Source of the DNA: Rugamonas rivuli
GTDB lineage: Bacteria > Pseudomonadota > Gammaproteobacteria > Burkholderiales > Burkholderiaceae_D
Assembly (NCBI RefSeq): GCF_009380165.1
Contig: NZ_WHUF01000001.1
Coordinates: 930,001 to 994,000 of the forward strand
DNA length: 64,000 nucleotides
Direction of reading: 5' to 3'
The notes below the pieces were generated by a model. The model did no database searches. It saw only the letters and a program-made list of their open reading frames with translations, and was not told the origin of the DNA. A program made the position numbers and the translations under genes. This document shows positions 9,216 through 18,855 of this stretch, piece after piece (positions within the stretch are counted from its first letter, which is position 1; each line of letters starts with the position of its first letter).

Positions 9216-11507
9216 ATGAACCTGACCATACGACCTTTGGCCGCAGCGATCTCGCTGGCACTGGCCACCGGCGGCTACGCCTGCGCCGACGATGCAGCCA
9301 TGCCGACCGTGACCATCAACAGCGCCCGCAGCAGCCTCGATCCCGACCTGCCGACCACCAGCGTCACCAAGACGCAGGAAGAACTGCGCCAGCAGCAGAA
9401 CATCTTTAACCCGGAAGACGCGCTGCGCAACCTGCCCAGCATGACGATCCGCAAGCGCTATAGCGGCGACCGCAATGCGCTGGTCGGCGGCCGCAGCTTC
9501 TCCACCACGCAGGCGCCGCGTGCACTGGTGACGATGGACGGCTATCTGCTGTCGAACTTCCTGGGCCGCTTCGATGCGCCACGCTGGAACATGATCGCGC
9601 CGGAAGAGATCACCCGCATCGATGTGCTGTACGGCCCCTTCTCCGCGCTCTATCCCGGCAACGCCATGGGCACCACCATCGCCGTCAGCACCAGCCGCCC
9701 GACCCGGTTCGGCGGCTCGGTGCGACTGGCGATGCAGGACCAGAGCTTCGACCAGTACGGCGACAAAGGCCACTACCGAAACTATCAGGGATCGGCGCTG
9801 ATCGGCGACAGGCTCGCTTCCGGCCTGTGGTACAAGCTGATGCTCAACCATCAGGACTCGACTAGCCAGCCGATGGGCTACTACACCGTCACCGCCAACG
9901 CGGCAGGCGCATTCCCCGTGCCGGCGGGCGGCGCGGCCACGCCGGTGACAGGCATCCGCTACGACACTGGACCTTTCGGCACCAAACGCGCCATCTTCGG
10001 CGCCAACGCTGGCGCCATCGACCACACGCAGCAGAACACCGCCAAGGCCACCTTCGGCTACGACTTCTCGCCGGTGCTGGGTGCGGAAGGCTTCGTGGCG
10101 TGGTGGGGCAACCAGAGCGTAACCCGCAACCAGACCTTCCTGCGCGACGCATCCGGCGCCAGAGTATGGTCCGGCCGCGTCACCGACGGCGCCAATGTCT
10201 TCGTGCTTCCGGCTTCGGCTTTTGCGCCATACACGCGGGACGAGCACCATGGCCAGGCCGGCCTGACGGTCAAGAGCCGCAACAAGATCGGCTGGAACGC
10301 CAGCGTTTCCGCCAGCGTCTATCGCATACTCGACGACGTGCAGCGCAACGCCGGCAGCGCCGATCCGCTTGCGGCCAGCGGCGGCGCGGGCAACGCGGTG
10401 GTCCGCGACGGCAGCGGTTTCGGCTCCATCGACCTGCAATCGACCTACACGCCGACGCCTGGCGACTGGACCGGCGGCGCACACGCCCTCACCTTCGGCC
10501 TGCACGCGGACGACTATCGACTCAAACAAACCACACGCAACACCGCCGACTGGCGCAACGCCAACGGCCCGGAAGCGCAATTCGTCGGCGGCGAGACCCA
10601 GGTGCTGGCGGCATACGCCCAGGATGCATGGCGCTTCGCGTCGCACTGGCAAGCCACCTTCGGCCTGCGCGCCGAATCGTGGGAAGCCACCAACGGCGTG
10701 CAGCGCGTGGGCGCGGTCGCGCAGCCCTATCCACGCCGCAGCGAGCAGGCCTGGTCGCCGAAGTTCTCGCTGGCCTGGGATGCATCGGCCGACACCACGG
10801 TACGTTTGTCCGCCGCGCGGGCGACCCGCTTCGCCACCGTGGCCGAGCTGTTCCAGGGTACAGCGGCAGGCAGCAGCATCATCGTCAACGATCCGAACCT
10901 GAAGCCTGAGCGCTCCAACGCGCTGGAGCTGATGGCGGAACAGCGCTACACGGCCGGCAGTTTGCGCGCCTCGCTGTTCCAGGACGACGTACGCAACACC
11001 ATCTGGAGCCAGTTGAATCTCAACGTCTTCCCCAACGTGACCAATGTCCAGAACGTCGGACGCGTGCGCACGCGCGGGCTGGAGCTGGCCGGCCAGATCG
11101 ACAGGCTGGGCATCCAGGGCCTGAGCGCGGACGCAAATATCGCATTCAGCAAATCCACCATCCTGGAGAACGACAACTATCTGCCGTCAATCGGCAAGAA
11201 CTGGGCGCGCGTGCCGCGTGTGCGTTCGGCCACCACGCTGACCTATGCGCCAGCCGACACCTGGAGCGCCTCCGCAACCTACCGCTATGCCGGCGCGCAG
11301 TTCAACGAGATCAATAACAGCGACTACAACTCCGACGTCTACGGCGGCGTCTCCCGCGTCAGCCAGCTGGATGTGCGGCTGCTGATCAAGCCCGCCAAAG
11401 GCGCGGAAGTCGCCATCGGCATCGATAACCTCAACAACAACCGCGCCTACCAGCTGCATCCCTATCCGGGACGCACGCTGTCGGCCGAAGTGCGCTACGC
11501 CTTCTAG
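9216..11507 (+). CDS. TonB-dependent receptor in the Zur-type operon
   Basis: A 763-residue outer-membrane receptor with signal peptide (about 1-24, ending YACAD), plug motifs EDALRNLPSMTIRKRYSGD and VLYGPFSALYPGNAMG, and a barrel ending RYAF. It is a paralogue of the receptor at 3717-5981, sharing the plug block and the terminal DNLNN...HPYPGRT. Its position 9 bases after a zinc-type CobW gene and 9 bases before an ABC ATPase makes zinc or a zinc-chelate the leading substrate guess, analogous in role but not necessarily in sequence to ZnuD. Other metals or metallophores remain possible. Confidence 0.85.
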   Translation: MNLTIRPLAAAISLALATGGYACADDAAMPTVTINSARSSLDPDLPTTSVTKTQEELRQQQNIFNPEDALRNLPSMTIRKRYSGDRNALVGGRSFSTTQAPRALVTMDGYLLSNFLGRFDAPRWNMIAPEEITRIDVLYGPFSALYPGNAMGTTIAVSTSRPTRFGGSVRLAMQDQSFDQYGDKGHYRNYQGSALIGDRLASGLWYKLMLNHQDSTSQPMGYYTVTANAAGAFPVPAGGAATPVTGIRYDTGPFGTKRAIFGANAGAIDHTQQNTAKATFGYDFSPVLGAEGFVAWWGNQSVTRNQTFLRDASGARVWSGRVTDGANVFVLPASAFAPYTRDEHHGQAGLTVKSRNKIGWNASVSASVYRILDDVQRNAGSADPLAASGGAGNAVVRDGSGFGSIDLQSTYTPTPGDWTGGAHALTFGLHADDYRLKQTTRNTADWRNANGPEAQFVGGETQVLAAYAQDAWRFASHWQATFGLRAESWEATNGVQRVGAVAQPYPRRSEQAWSPKFSLAWDASADTTVRLSAARATRFATVAELFQGTAAGSSIIVNDPNLKPERSNALELMAEQRYTAGSLRASLFQDDVRNTIWSQLNLNVFPNVTNVQNVGRVRTRGLELAGQIDRLGIQGLSADANIAFSKSTILENDNYLPSIGKNWARVPRVRSATTLTYAPADTWSASATYRYAGAQFNEINNSDYNSDVYGGVSRVSQLDVRLLIKPAKGAEVAIGIDNLNNNRAYQLHPYPGRTLSAEVRYAF

Positions 11508-11516
11508 GGAGCCCGC

Positions 11517-12221
11517 ATGATACGCATCGAACAACTGAGTAAACGCTACGACGGCCGCACCGTGGTCGACGCGCTGGACCTGCACGTGCACGGCGGCGAG
11601 ATCTACGCGCTGCTGGGCCCCAACGGCGCGGGAAAATCGACCACCATCGGCTGCCTGCTGGGCTTTGTGGAAGCCGATGGCGGCAGCATCCGGCTGGCCG
11701 GATCCTCGCTACCACCGGCACGCGCCGCCGTCGAACATGCCGCCTACATCGCCGAGAACATCGCGCTGTACGAACGCCTGACCGGCGTGGAGAACGTCGA
11801 GTTCTTCATGCGCTTGCTGGGCAAACGCCCAAGCCGCGCGCAGATCGAGGCGCTGCTGGAACGCGCCGGCCTGCCGGAACATGCCTGGCACCGCATGGCC
11901 TCCGGCTATTCGAAAGGCATGCGACAGAAGGTCGGCATCGTCATGGCGCTGGCCAAGGGCGCGCAGGTGCTGGTGCTGGACGAGCCGACATCCGGCCTCG
12001 ATCCGGAAGCCAGCGTGAGTTTCGGGGAGCTGGTGCGCTCGCTGGCCAAGGATGGCGCGGCGGTGCTGATGGCGACGCACGACCTGTTCCGCGCGCAGGA
12101 GCTGGCGGATCGTTGCGGCATGCTGGTGGGTGGCCGCTTGGCCGGTGAATGGAGACTGGGAGAATTGAATGCAGGCGAACTTGAACGTAACTACCTTGAC
12201 ATCCTCGCCCGCCGCAACTGA
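11517..12221 (+). CDS. ABC transporter ATPase
   Basis: A 234-residue ATPase with Walker A GPNGAGKST (34-42), a signature YSKGMRQKV of the CcmA/NatA/NosF type, Walker B VLVLDEPTSG and a switch His in MATHD. This subtype pairs with ABC-2 membrane proteins, which usually export or rearrange substrates and have no binding protein. It energises the two permeases encoded next. Its 3' end overlaps the first permease by 53 bases, indicating translational coupling. Confidence 0.92.
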   Translation: MIRIEQLSKRYDGRTVVDALDLHVHGGEIYALLGPNGAGKSTTIGCLLGFVEADGGSIRLAGSSLPPARAAVEHAAYIAENIALYERLTGVENVEFFMRLLGKRPSRAQIEALLERAGLPEHAWHRMASGYSKGMRQKVGIVMALAKGAQVLVLDEPTSGLDPEASVSFGELVRSLAKDGAAVLMATHDLFRAQELADRCGMLVGGRLAGEWRLGELNAGELERNYLDILARRN

Positions 12222-13671
12222 GCGGACCGGCTGCACCGGCTGGCGCGCATGGGCCACCGCCTGCCATGGCGCATGGCAGGCCGACTGGCGCGAACGCCGC
12301 CGCGACTGGCGGGTATGGCTGGTGATCGGCGTGGGCCTGGCGCTGGCTGTCTGCGCGGCGCTGCTGTCGTCGCTGGAGCTGAACGCCACGCTGGCGGCAC
12401 GCGCCGACGCGCAGCATGCGGAGCAGGAGCGCTGGTCGCATCAGGGCAAGAAGTATCCGCATGCGGCGGCGCACTACGGCGTCTATGTCTTCAAACCCTT
12501 GTCGGTGTTGGCGGCGCTGGATCCCGGCGTGGAGCGCTACGTCGGCTCCAGCGTATGGCTGGAAGCGCACAAGCAGAATGAACTGATCTACCGCCCTGCC
12601 GACGACGAACCTGGCGCCACCCGGCAGTTCCGCCTCACGCCCGCATTCGTGCTGCTGGTGATCGCGCCGATGGCGATGGTCTTCCTCGGCTTCGGCATGT
12701 TTGCCGGCGAGCGGGAACGCGGTACGCTGGCGTCGCTGCGCATCAATGCGGCGCCGCTGGGCGCTATCGCACTGGCGCGCGCGGCGGTGCTGCTATGCCT
12801 GGCCGCGACGCTGGTGCTGCCCGCGTGCCTGGCGGTCGGCGCGCTGGAATGGTCGACGGCCGCACGCTCGCCCTTCAGCGACGGCGCCGCACGCACAGTG
12901 CTGTTCGGCGGCGGCTACCTGCTCTACCTGTGCACCTGGGCGGCCTTGATCGCTGGAGTTTCGGCGTGGGCGCCATCGTTGCGCGCCAGCCTGGCGGTGC
13001 TGATCGGACTTTGGGCCGCCACCACGCTGGTGCTGCCGCGCGCGGCCATCGAGCTTGCGCAGCTGGCGGCGCCGCTGCCGACCATGCAGCAGTTCCGCGC
13101 CGATCTCGACGCCGCACTCGGCACGCCGGACGATCCCGATCAGGCCAGGCGCGACCAGCAGCAGCTGCTGCGTCAATACGGCGTCAGCGATGTCAAGGAC
13201 TTGCCGGTCAACTGGGCAGGCATCAGCCTGCGGCGCGGCGAGGAACACGGCAACCGTTTGTTCGACGCACATTACGGCCGCCTGTTCGCGGCCATGCGCA
13301 GCCAGGACAACGCGGCCGCGCTGGCCGGCTGGCTGTCGCCCGCAGTGGCGCTGGCCGGCCTGTCCGGGGCCGCCGCAGGCAGCGACACCGCTCACCATAT
13401 CCAGTTCGTCAATGGCGCGGAACAGCAACGCCGCGCGATACAGGAAGTGTTGAACGTCGCGATCACCGCCAATCCGGAGAAGAACGGCGTGCGCTACGAC
13501 GGCGACCAGGCCCTCTGGGACCGTGTGCCGCCGTTCCGGTTCACTTACGCGCCGCTGGATCTTGACTCGCTGGCGCTGCGCCAGGTGCTGCCGCTGGCAT
13601 TCCTCTTCCTTGCAAGCCTGCTTCTGTGCGGTTCAGGCTTGCGTCATCTCCGTCGCGGAAGCTTACGATGA
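12169..13671 (+). CDS. ABC-2 permease, DUF3526-type, subunit 1
   Basis: The 500-residue membrane protein has a first membrane segment at about 50-68, a large periplasmic region up to about 160, four clustered segments at about 160-295, another long soluble loop, and a last segment near 475-492. This topology with big loops is typical of DUF3526 ABC-2 permeases. The start overlaps the ATPase by 53 bases but has a good GGGAGA site 6 bases upstream of the ATG. It stops in an ATGA overlap with the second permease. Related NosFY-type transporters act in extracytoplasmic metal-centre maturation; the substrate here is unknown. Confidence 0.8.
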   Translation: MQANLNVTTLTSSPAATERTGCTGWRAWATACHGAWQADWRERRRDWRVWLVIGVGLALAVCAALLSSLELNATLAARADAQHAEQERWSHQGKKYPHAAAHYGVYVFKPLSVLAALDPGVERYVGSSVWLEAHKQNELIYRPADDEPGATRQFRLTPAFVLLVIAPMAMVFLGFGMFAGERERGTLASLRINAAPLGAIALARAAVLLCLAATLVLPACLAVGALEWSTAARSPFSDGAARTVLFGGGYLLYLCTWAALIAGVSAWAPSLRASLAVLIGLWAATTLVLPRAAIELAQLAAPLPTMQQFRADLDAALGTPDDPDQARRDQQQLLRQYGVSDVKDLPVNWAGISLRRGEEHGNRLFDAHYGRLFAAMRSQDNAAALAGWLSPAVALAGLSGAAAGSDTAHHIQFVNGAEQQRRAIQEVLNVAITANPEKNGVRYDGDQALWDRVPPFRFTYAPLDLDSLALRQVLPLAFLFLASLLLCGSGLRHLRRGSLR

Positions 13672-15086
13672 AAAAGATATTGACCCTGATCGCGTATGAC
13701 CTGCGCATCCAGTTGCGCGAACGCGGCAGCATCGCGTTGATGCTGGTTGCGCTGCTGCTTGCGGGCTTCGGCCTGTTTGAAGGTGCGCGCTTCGACCACC
13801 ACCAGCGCCAGGCTATCTCCGCCGCGCAGGCACAGGAAGCGCAGGCGCGTAGCGACGCGAACTCGCTGGCGCAGCGCTACTTCGCCGATCCCGGCGCGGA
13901 AGAATTCAAAAGCCTGCAATGGTTCCGCACCGCCATCGACGTGCGCGGATACGCATTCCGCGAGCATGTCGGTTTTGCCGCCAAACCGCAAACCGCGGGT
14001 TCCGCACTGGCGGTCGGCCAGGCGGACCTGCAACCGGCGTATGTACGCGTGCGGGCAGAATCGATGCAATCCGCCAGCACTGCGGTGGAGATCGAACACC
14101 CGGCGCGGCTGGCCGCTGGCCGCTTTGACCTGGGCTTCTTCATCGTCTATCTATGGCCGTTGATACTGCTGGCGCTCTGCAGGTCGGTCCTGACGCAGGA
14201 CCGTGAAAGCCATCGCCTGCGGGCCTTACAGCTGCAAGGCGTGCGCCAGGGCCGCATGCTGGCTGCACAGGTGACGGCACGCACGCTGGGCGCAAGCGCT
14301 GTATTGCTGGCGTTCTGCACGGTCGCCTCGCTGCTCGTTGGCGCGGTGGCGCCGGATGCCCCCGGTTTGTCCGCGCTGGCCGTATGGAGCGGCATCGTCC
14401 TGCTGTACTCGGCCTTCTGGGGCGCAGTGGCGATTGCCATCTGCGCGGCCTGCGACAACCGCATGATGGCGGCCTTCGCCGGCTTCGGCGTGTGGCTGGC
14501 TTTGGCGGTCATGCTGCCTGCGGCCTTCACCGCAGCGACCCAGCTGGCCGTACCGGTACCGGAACGCGAGCGCTATGTGCAGGCGATGCGCGACGCCGGC
14601 GACCGCCTGCCCGGCGGGTTGCAGCGCCTGGACCGCGCCGTCGCGCTGGAGGGCCAGATGGCCGGCGTCGACAGCATGTTCCAGCAAGCCCGCACGCGCA
14701 GGCAACAGCTGTTCAATCAGGTGCTTGTGCTCAGTCCAGTCACGCTGGCATACGAGAGCATGGCAGCCATTGCGGGCAACGACAGCGAACGCCATCAACA
14801 GTTCATGGCTGACGTTCAGCAGCATCAGCTACGGCTACGCGGATACTTCCAGGACGTCATCGGGAAAGCAGCGCTAGGCGATGCGAAACACCATTGCCCC
14901 GCCACCTGCCTTGGTGGATTTGGCTTCCTGGACTTCGACGGCGTGCCGCGCTTCTCCGCCTCCGCAGCGATGAAGGTATCGCCGCAAGCACCGCCGCAGC
15001 TGGGCGCGCTGGCCTTGTGGATCGCCGCGCTGCTGATGCTGGCCGCCGTCCTGCTGGAAAAAAAACGCCGCCGGACCACTCGCTGA
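13668..15086 (+). CDS. ABC-2 permease, DUF3526-type, subunit 2
   Basis: A 472-residue paralogue of the preceding permease, likely forming a heterodimer with it. One membrane segment is near 22-40, a periplasmic loop spans about 45-165, clustered segments lie at about 170-300, and a final one near 445-462 precedes a basic tail. The start at 13668 lies in an ATGA overlap with the upstream stop and has a GGAAG site; an in-frame ATG at 13626 lies within the previous gene and is less likely. It is the last gene of the CobW-receptor-ABC unit. Confidence 0.8.
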   Translation: MKKILTLIAYDLRIQLRERGSIALMLVALLLAGFGLFEGARFDHHQRQAISAAQAQEAQARSDANSLAQRYFADPGAEEFKSLQWFRTAIDVRGYAFREHVGFAAKPQTAGSALAVGQADLQPAYVRVRAESMQSASTAVEIEHPARLAAGRFDLGFFIVYLWPLILLALCRSVLTQDRESHRLRALQLQGVRQGRMLAAQVTARTLGASAVLLAFCTVASLLVGAVAPDAPGLSALAVWSGIVLLYSAFWGAVAIAICAACDNRMMAAFAGFGVWLALAVMLPAAFTAATQLAVPVPERERYVQAMRDAGDRLPGGLQRLDRAVALEGQMAGVDSMFQQARTRRQQLFNQVLVLSPVTLAYESMAAIAGNDSERHQQFMADVQQHQLRLRGYFQDVIGKAALGDAKHHCPATCLGGFGFLDFDGVPRFSASAAMKVSPQAPPQLGALALWIAALLMLAAVLLEKKRRRTTR

Positions 15087-15115
15087 AACGGCCTACCCCA
15101 CGTTATACTTCGCGC

Positions 15116-16279
15116 ATGAATATGAAACCATCAATGCCCATATGGCGCCGTGCCATATCGCTGCTCGCCTTCCCGCTTCTGTTGGCCGCCTGCGCGCCGA
15201 TGACGGCGACCAAGGCGCCGCCGGATTCCGTGGCTAGCCTGCGCTTTATCGGCGAGCAGCGCCTGCCATGGCGCCTGCAGTTCCAGGACACCATGGTCGG
15301 TGGCCTGTCCGGCATCGACTACGACGCAGCCAGCGGCGAATGGCTGCTTATCAGCGATGACCGGTCGGCCAACAACCCAGCCCGCTACTACCGCGCGCGC
15401 CTGGACTACGACCTGCAGGCATTCAAGTCCGTCGAACTGACCGGCGTATCGTTCCTGCTGCAACCGGATGGCAGCACCTATCCGTCCAAGGAAGAATACA
15501 AAACCCGTGGCGGTGTCGTGCCGGATCTGGAAACCATCCGCGTCGACCCGCAGGACGGCAGCATCTGGTACGCCAGCGAAGGCGACGCCGGCATGGGCCT
15601 CGATCCCTTCGTGCGCCACGCAACGCGGGACGGCCGCTATCTATCGACGCTGCCGCTACCCGACATGTTCAGCGTATCGGCCGACCACAAGACCGGGCCG
15701 CGCAACAACCTGAGTTTCGAAGGCATGAGCTTCGCGCCGAATGGCCGTTCGCTGTGGGTGTCGATGGAAGGCCCGATGTACCAGGACAGCGAGGCCCCCA
15801 CGCCGGAACAGGGCTCGGTCAACCGCATCACGCACTTCGCCCGTGACGGCAAGGTGCTTGGCCAGTTCGCCTATCCGCTGGACGCCATACCGGCCGCGCC
15901 GGGCAAAGGCAAGTACGCCGACAATGGCATCTCCGAGATCGTCGCGCTCAGCGATACCAAGCTGCTGGTGATGGAGCGCTCCGGTGTGCAAAGCGCGGAC
16001 GGCAAGTACAAGGATTATGTGCGACTGTTCGAGATAGATGCCGACGGCGCCACCGACATCCAGCATCTGCCGGCGCTGCACGGCGCAAGCTACCAGCCTG
16101 TGAAAAAGCGGCTGGTGCTAGACCTCAACCAGTTGAACCTGCCCACGGTCGACAACCTGGAAGGCATGTCCTTCGGCCCGATGCTGGCCAACGGCCACGC
16201 CAGCCTTGTACTCATCTCCGACGATAACTTCGGCAAGAACCAGGTCATACAACTGCTGCTGTTCGAGGTGAATCCTTAA
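15116..16279 (+). CDS. Esterase-like phytase-domain lipoprotein
   Basis: The 387-residue protein has a lipoprotein signal with lipobox LLAAC at about residues 20-24. The rest looks like the 'esterase-like activity of phytase' beta-propeller family: GLSGIDYDAASGEWLLISDD near the start, NLSFEGMSFAPNGRSLWVSME in the middle and NLEGMSFGP near the end. It is probably anchored to the inner or outer membrane facing the periplasm and may hydrolyse phosphate esters, though many members are uncharacterised. TATACT sits 6 bases before the ATG, so the mRNA may be leaderless, or translation may start at 15122 or 15134. The 3' end overlaps the convergent GGDEF gene by 35 bases. Confidence 0.8.
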   Translation: MNMKPSMPIWRRAISLLAFPLLLAACAPMTATKAPPDSVASLRFIGEQRLPWRLQFQDTMVGGLSGIDYDAASGEWLLISDDRSANNPARYYRARLDYDLQAFKSVELTGVSFLLQPDGSTYPSKEEYKTRGGVVPDLETIRVDPQDGSIWYASEGDAGMGLDPFVRHATRDGRYLSTLPLPDMFSVSADHKTGPRNNLSFEGMSFAPNGRSLWVSMEGPMYQDSEAPTPEQGSVNRITHFARDGKVLGQFAYPLDAIPAAPGKGKYADNGISEIVALSDTKLLVMERSGVQSADGKYKDYVRLFEIDADGATDIQHLPALHGASYQPVKKRLVLDLNQLNLPTVDNLEGMSFGPMLANGHASLVLISDDNFGKNQVIQLLLFEVNP

Positions 16280-18002
16280 CCAATGCCCGCAGCTGCGGCT
16301 CCGGCACCGGACGGCTGAACAAATAGCCCTGGTAACGCCGGCAGCCCAGTTCCTCCAGCAGCGCGCGCTGGGCTTCGGTCTCGACGCCTTCCGCGATCAC
16401 GTCCAGTTGCAGGCTGCGCGCCATCGCGATGATGGTGCGCACGATCGCTTGATCGCTGCTGTCGCTGACCAGGTCACGCACAAAGGACTGGTCGATCTTC
16501 AACTGGTTCAGGGGCAGGCGCTTCAGGTATTGCAGCGACGAGTAGCCGGTGCCGAAATCGTCCAGTGCGAAGCGCACGCCCATCGCCTTGAGCAGCTGCA
16601 TGCAGGCGATGGTGTCCTCGATCTTATCCAGCAAAACGCCCTCGGTCAGTTCCAGTTTCAGCAAGCGCGGATCGATGCCGTGCCGCTGCACCGCCGCGCG
16701 CACCTGCTCGCCGAACTCCGCTTGATGGAACTGCTGGGCGCTGACATTGATCGCCAGGATAAGATGCGCCATCTCCGGCATCTGCTGCCAGGCCTTGAGC
16801 TGCGCGCAGGCCGTCTCCAGCACCCAGCTGCCGATCGGCAGTATCAGGCCGGTTTCCTCCGCCAGCGCAATGAAGCTGGCGGGCGACACCATCGTGCCGT
16901 CGTCGCGCACCCAGCGTATCAGCGCTTCGGCGCCGCGGGCGTTTCCGTGCTGGTCGACCTGCACCTGATAGTGCAGCGCAAACCGGTGCCGCTCGACGGC
17001 GTGGCGCAGATCGTTTTCCATTTGCGCGCGTTCGCTGATGCGATCCTGCATCTGCCGGTCGAAGAAGCGCATGCCATTGCGGCCGGCCTGCTTGGCCTGG
17101 TACATGGCGATATCGGCCTGCATCAGCAGCTCGTCCGGATGCGGCGGCAGCGCGCCATGAAACAATGTGACGCCGATGCTCGGCGTGCTGCGGCACAGAT
17201 GCTTCCCCAGTTCGTAGGGCCGGTTCAGCGTTGCCAGTATCTTGGCGCCCAGTGCCTCGACCTCCGCGCCCGCATCCCGCGCACCGCTGCTCAAGCCTTC
17301 GACCAGCACCACGAACTCGTCGCCGCCCAGCCGCGCCACGGTATCGCCCTTGCGCAAGCCCGATTGCAGACGCTCCGCCACCTGCTGCAGCAACTGGTCG
17401 CCGACGTTGTGGCCCAGGGTGTCGTTCAAGGTCTTGAAGTTATCGAGATCGATGAACATCAGCGCGCAGTGGCTGTCATGCTGGCTGCTGGCCGCCAGCA
17501 CCTGCCGCAGACGGTCCAGCAGCAGGCGGCGATTGGGTAGCCTGGTCAACGGATCGTAGAACGCCAGGCTGCGGATTTCATCGTTGGCCGCTTTGCTAAG
17601 CGTGATGTCGGTCAGCGCCGCGACGTAGTTGATGATGACGCCATCGCGGTTGCGCACCGCCGTGATGCTCAGGTGCTCGGGATAGACCTCGCCGTTCTTG
17701 CGGCGGTTCCAGATCTCCCCTTCCCAGCTGCCGTCGCGGGCGATGGCCGCCCACATCGACGCATAGAAACCCGGCACGTGGCGGCCGGAGCTCAATAACC
17801 TCGGCGTCTGCCCCAGCACTTCGTCCGCACTGTAGCCGGTGATGCGGACGAAAGCCTGGTTGACGCGCACGATGCGGCCGCGCGCATCCGTCACCATCAT
17901 GCCCTGCGCGGCTTCGAACACGGTTGCAGCCACGCGCAGGACGGCGTCGGCATCGGCCGTGGCGATGGGCGCCGTTGCACAAGCGCTCATGGAGTAATTC
18001 AT
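16245..18002 (-). CDS. PAS-GGDEF-EAL cyclic-di-GMP enzyme
   Basis: A 585-residue cytoplasmic protein: PAS sensor (about 25-145), diguanylate cyclase with intact RLGGDEF (about 220), and a C-terminal EAL phosphodiesterase with EALIRW, the metal-site Asn in INVSAQQF, LTEGVLL, DDFGTGYSSL and LKIDQSF. Both catalytic sites look complete, so it could make or degrade c-di-GMP. There is no membrane segment. An AAAGG site precedes the ATG. It is divergent from an FNR gene, and two FNR boxes lie between them, suggesting oxygen-linked control of c-di-GMP. Confidence 0.92.
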   Translation of the reverse strand: MNYSMSACATAPIATADADAVLRVAATVFEAAQGMMVTDARGRIVRVNQAFVRITGYSADEVLGQTPRLLSSGRHVPGFYASMWAAIARDGSWEGEIWNRRKNGEVYPEHLSITAVRNRDGVIINYVAALTDITLSKAANDEIRSLAFYDPLTRLPNRRLLLDRLRQVLAASSQHDSHCALMFIDLDNFKTLNDTLGHNVGDQLLQQVAERLQSGLRKGDTVARLGGDEFVVLVEGLSSGARDAGAEVEALGAKILATLNRPYELGKHLCRSTPSIGVTLFHGALPPHPDELLMQADIAMYQAKQAGRNGMRFFDRQMQDRISERAQMENDLRHAVERHRFALHYQVQVDQHGNARGAEALIRWVRDDGTMVSPASFIALAEETGLILPIGSWVLETACAQLKAWQQMPEMAHLILAINVSAQQFHQAEFGEQVRAAVQRHGIDPRLLKLELTEGVLLDKIEDTIACMQLLKAMGVRFALDDFGTGYSSLQYLKRLPLNQLKIDQSFVRDLVSDSSDQAIVRTIIAMARSLQLDVIAEGVETEAQRALLEELGCRRYQGYLFSRPVPEPQLRALVKDSPRTAAVV

Positions 18003-18042
18003 CTAAAACCTTTGTTGCTAACAAATCAGTCCGCAGAGACTA

Positions 18043-18056
18043 CTGATCTTCATCAA
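18043..18056. promoter_or_regulatory. FNR box 1 (near consensus)
   Basis: CTGAT-CTTC-ATCAA matches the FNR/Anr palindrome TTGAT-N4-ATCAA at 9 of 10 positions. It lies in the 133-base divergent region between the GGDEF-EAL gene and the fnr-like gene; its centre is 22 bases from a second box. Confidence 0.65.
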
Positions 18057-18064
18057 GAAATTAA

Positions 18065-18078
18065 TTGATCTGGATCAA
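18065..18078. promoter_or_regulatory. FNR box 2 (perfect consensus)
   Basis: TTGAT-CTGG-ATCAA is a perfect FNR/Anr palindrome, 57 bases upstream of the fnr-like start codon. Together with box 1 it implies autoregulation of the fnr-like gene and control of the divergent c-di-GMP enzyme. Confidence 0.8.
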
Positions 18079-18135
18079 AGAAATTAAAGTTACACATCTC
18101 TAACATGATCTCATCGTAGCAAAGATTAGAAAATC

Positions 18136-18855
18136 ATGAACATCTCAAACGAGCGCAATAACTGCACCGAATGCGAACACCGCATGACCTGCGTGGGCGC
18201 CGCCGCAGGCAGCCGGGACGCCAGCCAGCGCATACGCATCGAGCGCCACACCAGCCTTTACGAGGCCGGGTCCATGGTCGGCGACCATATCTTCAACATC
18301 CGCAAGGGCAGCTTCAAGGTGCTGCGCGCCGCGCCGTGCGGCCCGGCGCAGATCATCGGCTTCGCGCTGGCGCCGGACTTCCTCGGCCTGGATGCGCTGG
18401 ACAGCCGGCAGTACGCCAATACGGTCGTCGCGCTGGAAGACAGCGAGGTATGCAGCATCAACTGGAACCGCCACGCTTTCGAGGGCCGTCGCCGTCCGGT
18501 CATGCGCGCCAGCCTGCACGCGCTGTTGAGCCGCGAGATACGCCGCGAACAGCGCGCCGCCCTCATGCTGCGCAACACCCAGGCCGAACAGCGCATGGCG
18601 GATTTGCTGCTGTCGCTGTCGCAGCGCCGTGCCGAATACGGCCATGAACCGGAGCAGTTCCGGCTGCCGATGTCGCGCTGCGATATCGCCAGCTACCTGG
18701 GCGTCACCGCCGAATGCGTGAGCCGGCTGCTGTTGAATTTCAAGCAGCGGGCGCTGTTCGAACTGCGCCGCCGCGATATCAAATTGCTGGACATGCCGAC
18801 GCTGCACCATCTGGCATTGGGCCGTACGCCATCGCCGGTGCTGGTGGCGGCATGA
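18136..18855 (+). CDS. fnr: FNR-type oxygen-sensing transcription factor
   Basis: A 239-residue Crp/Fnr protein with the 4Fe-4S ligands of FNR: C10, C13, C19 (C-x2-C-x5-C) and C106, corresponding to C20, C23, C29 and C122 of E. coli FNR. The recognition helix VTAECVSRLL has the E-SR signature that reads TTGAT-N4-ATCAA. It should dimerise and bind DNA when oxygen is low. Two matching boxes lie upstream. The stop overlaps the next Crp-like gene in ATGA, so the two regulators are co-expressed. Confidence 0.9.
   Translation: MNISNERNNCTECEHRMTCVGAAAGSRDASQRIRIERHTSLYEAGSMVGDHIFNIRKGSFKVLRAAPCGPAQIIGFALAPDFLGLDALDSRQYANTVVALEDSEVCSINWNRHAFEGRRRPVMRASLHALLSREIRREQRAALMLRNTQAEQRMADLLLSLSQRRAEYGHEPEQFRLPMSRCDIASYLGVTAECVSRLLLNFKQRALFELRRRDIKLLDMPTLHHLALGRTPSPVLVAA

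Noticed and set aside
16245..16279. 35-base convergent overlap of the phytase-like and GGDEF genes
   Set aside because: Both stops are clear and both proteins complete; short convergent overlaps (also 17 bases at 43367-43383) are ordinary in dense genomes.
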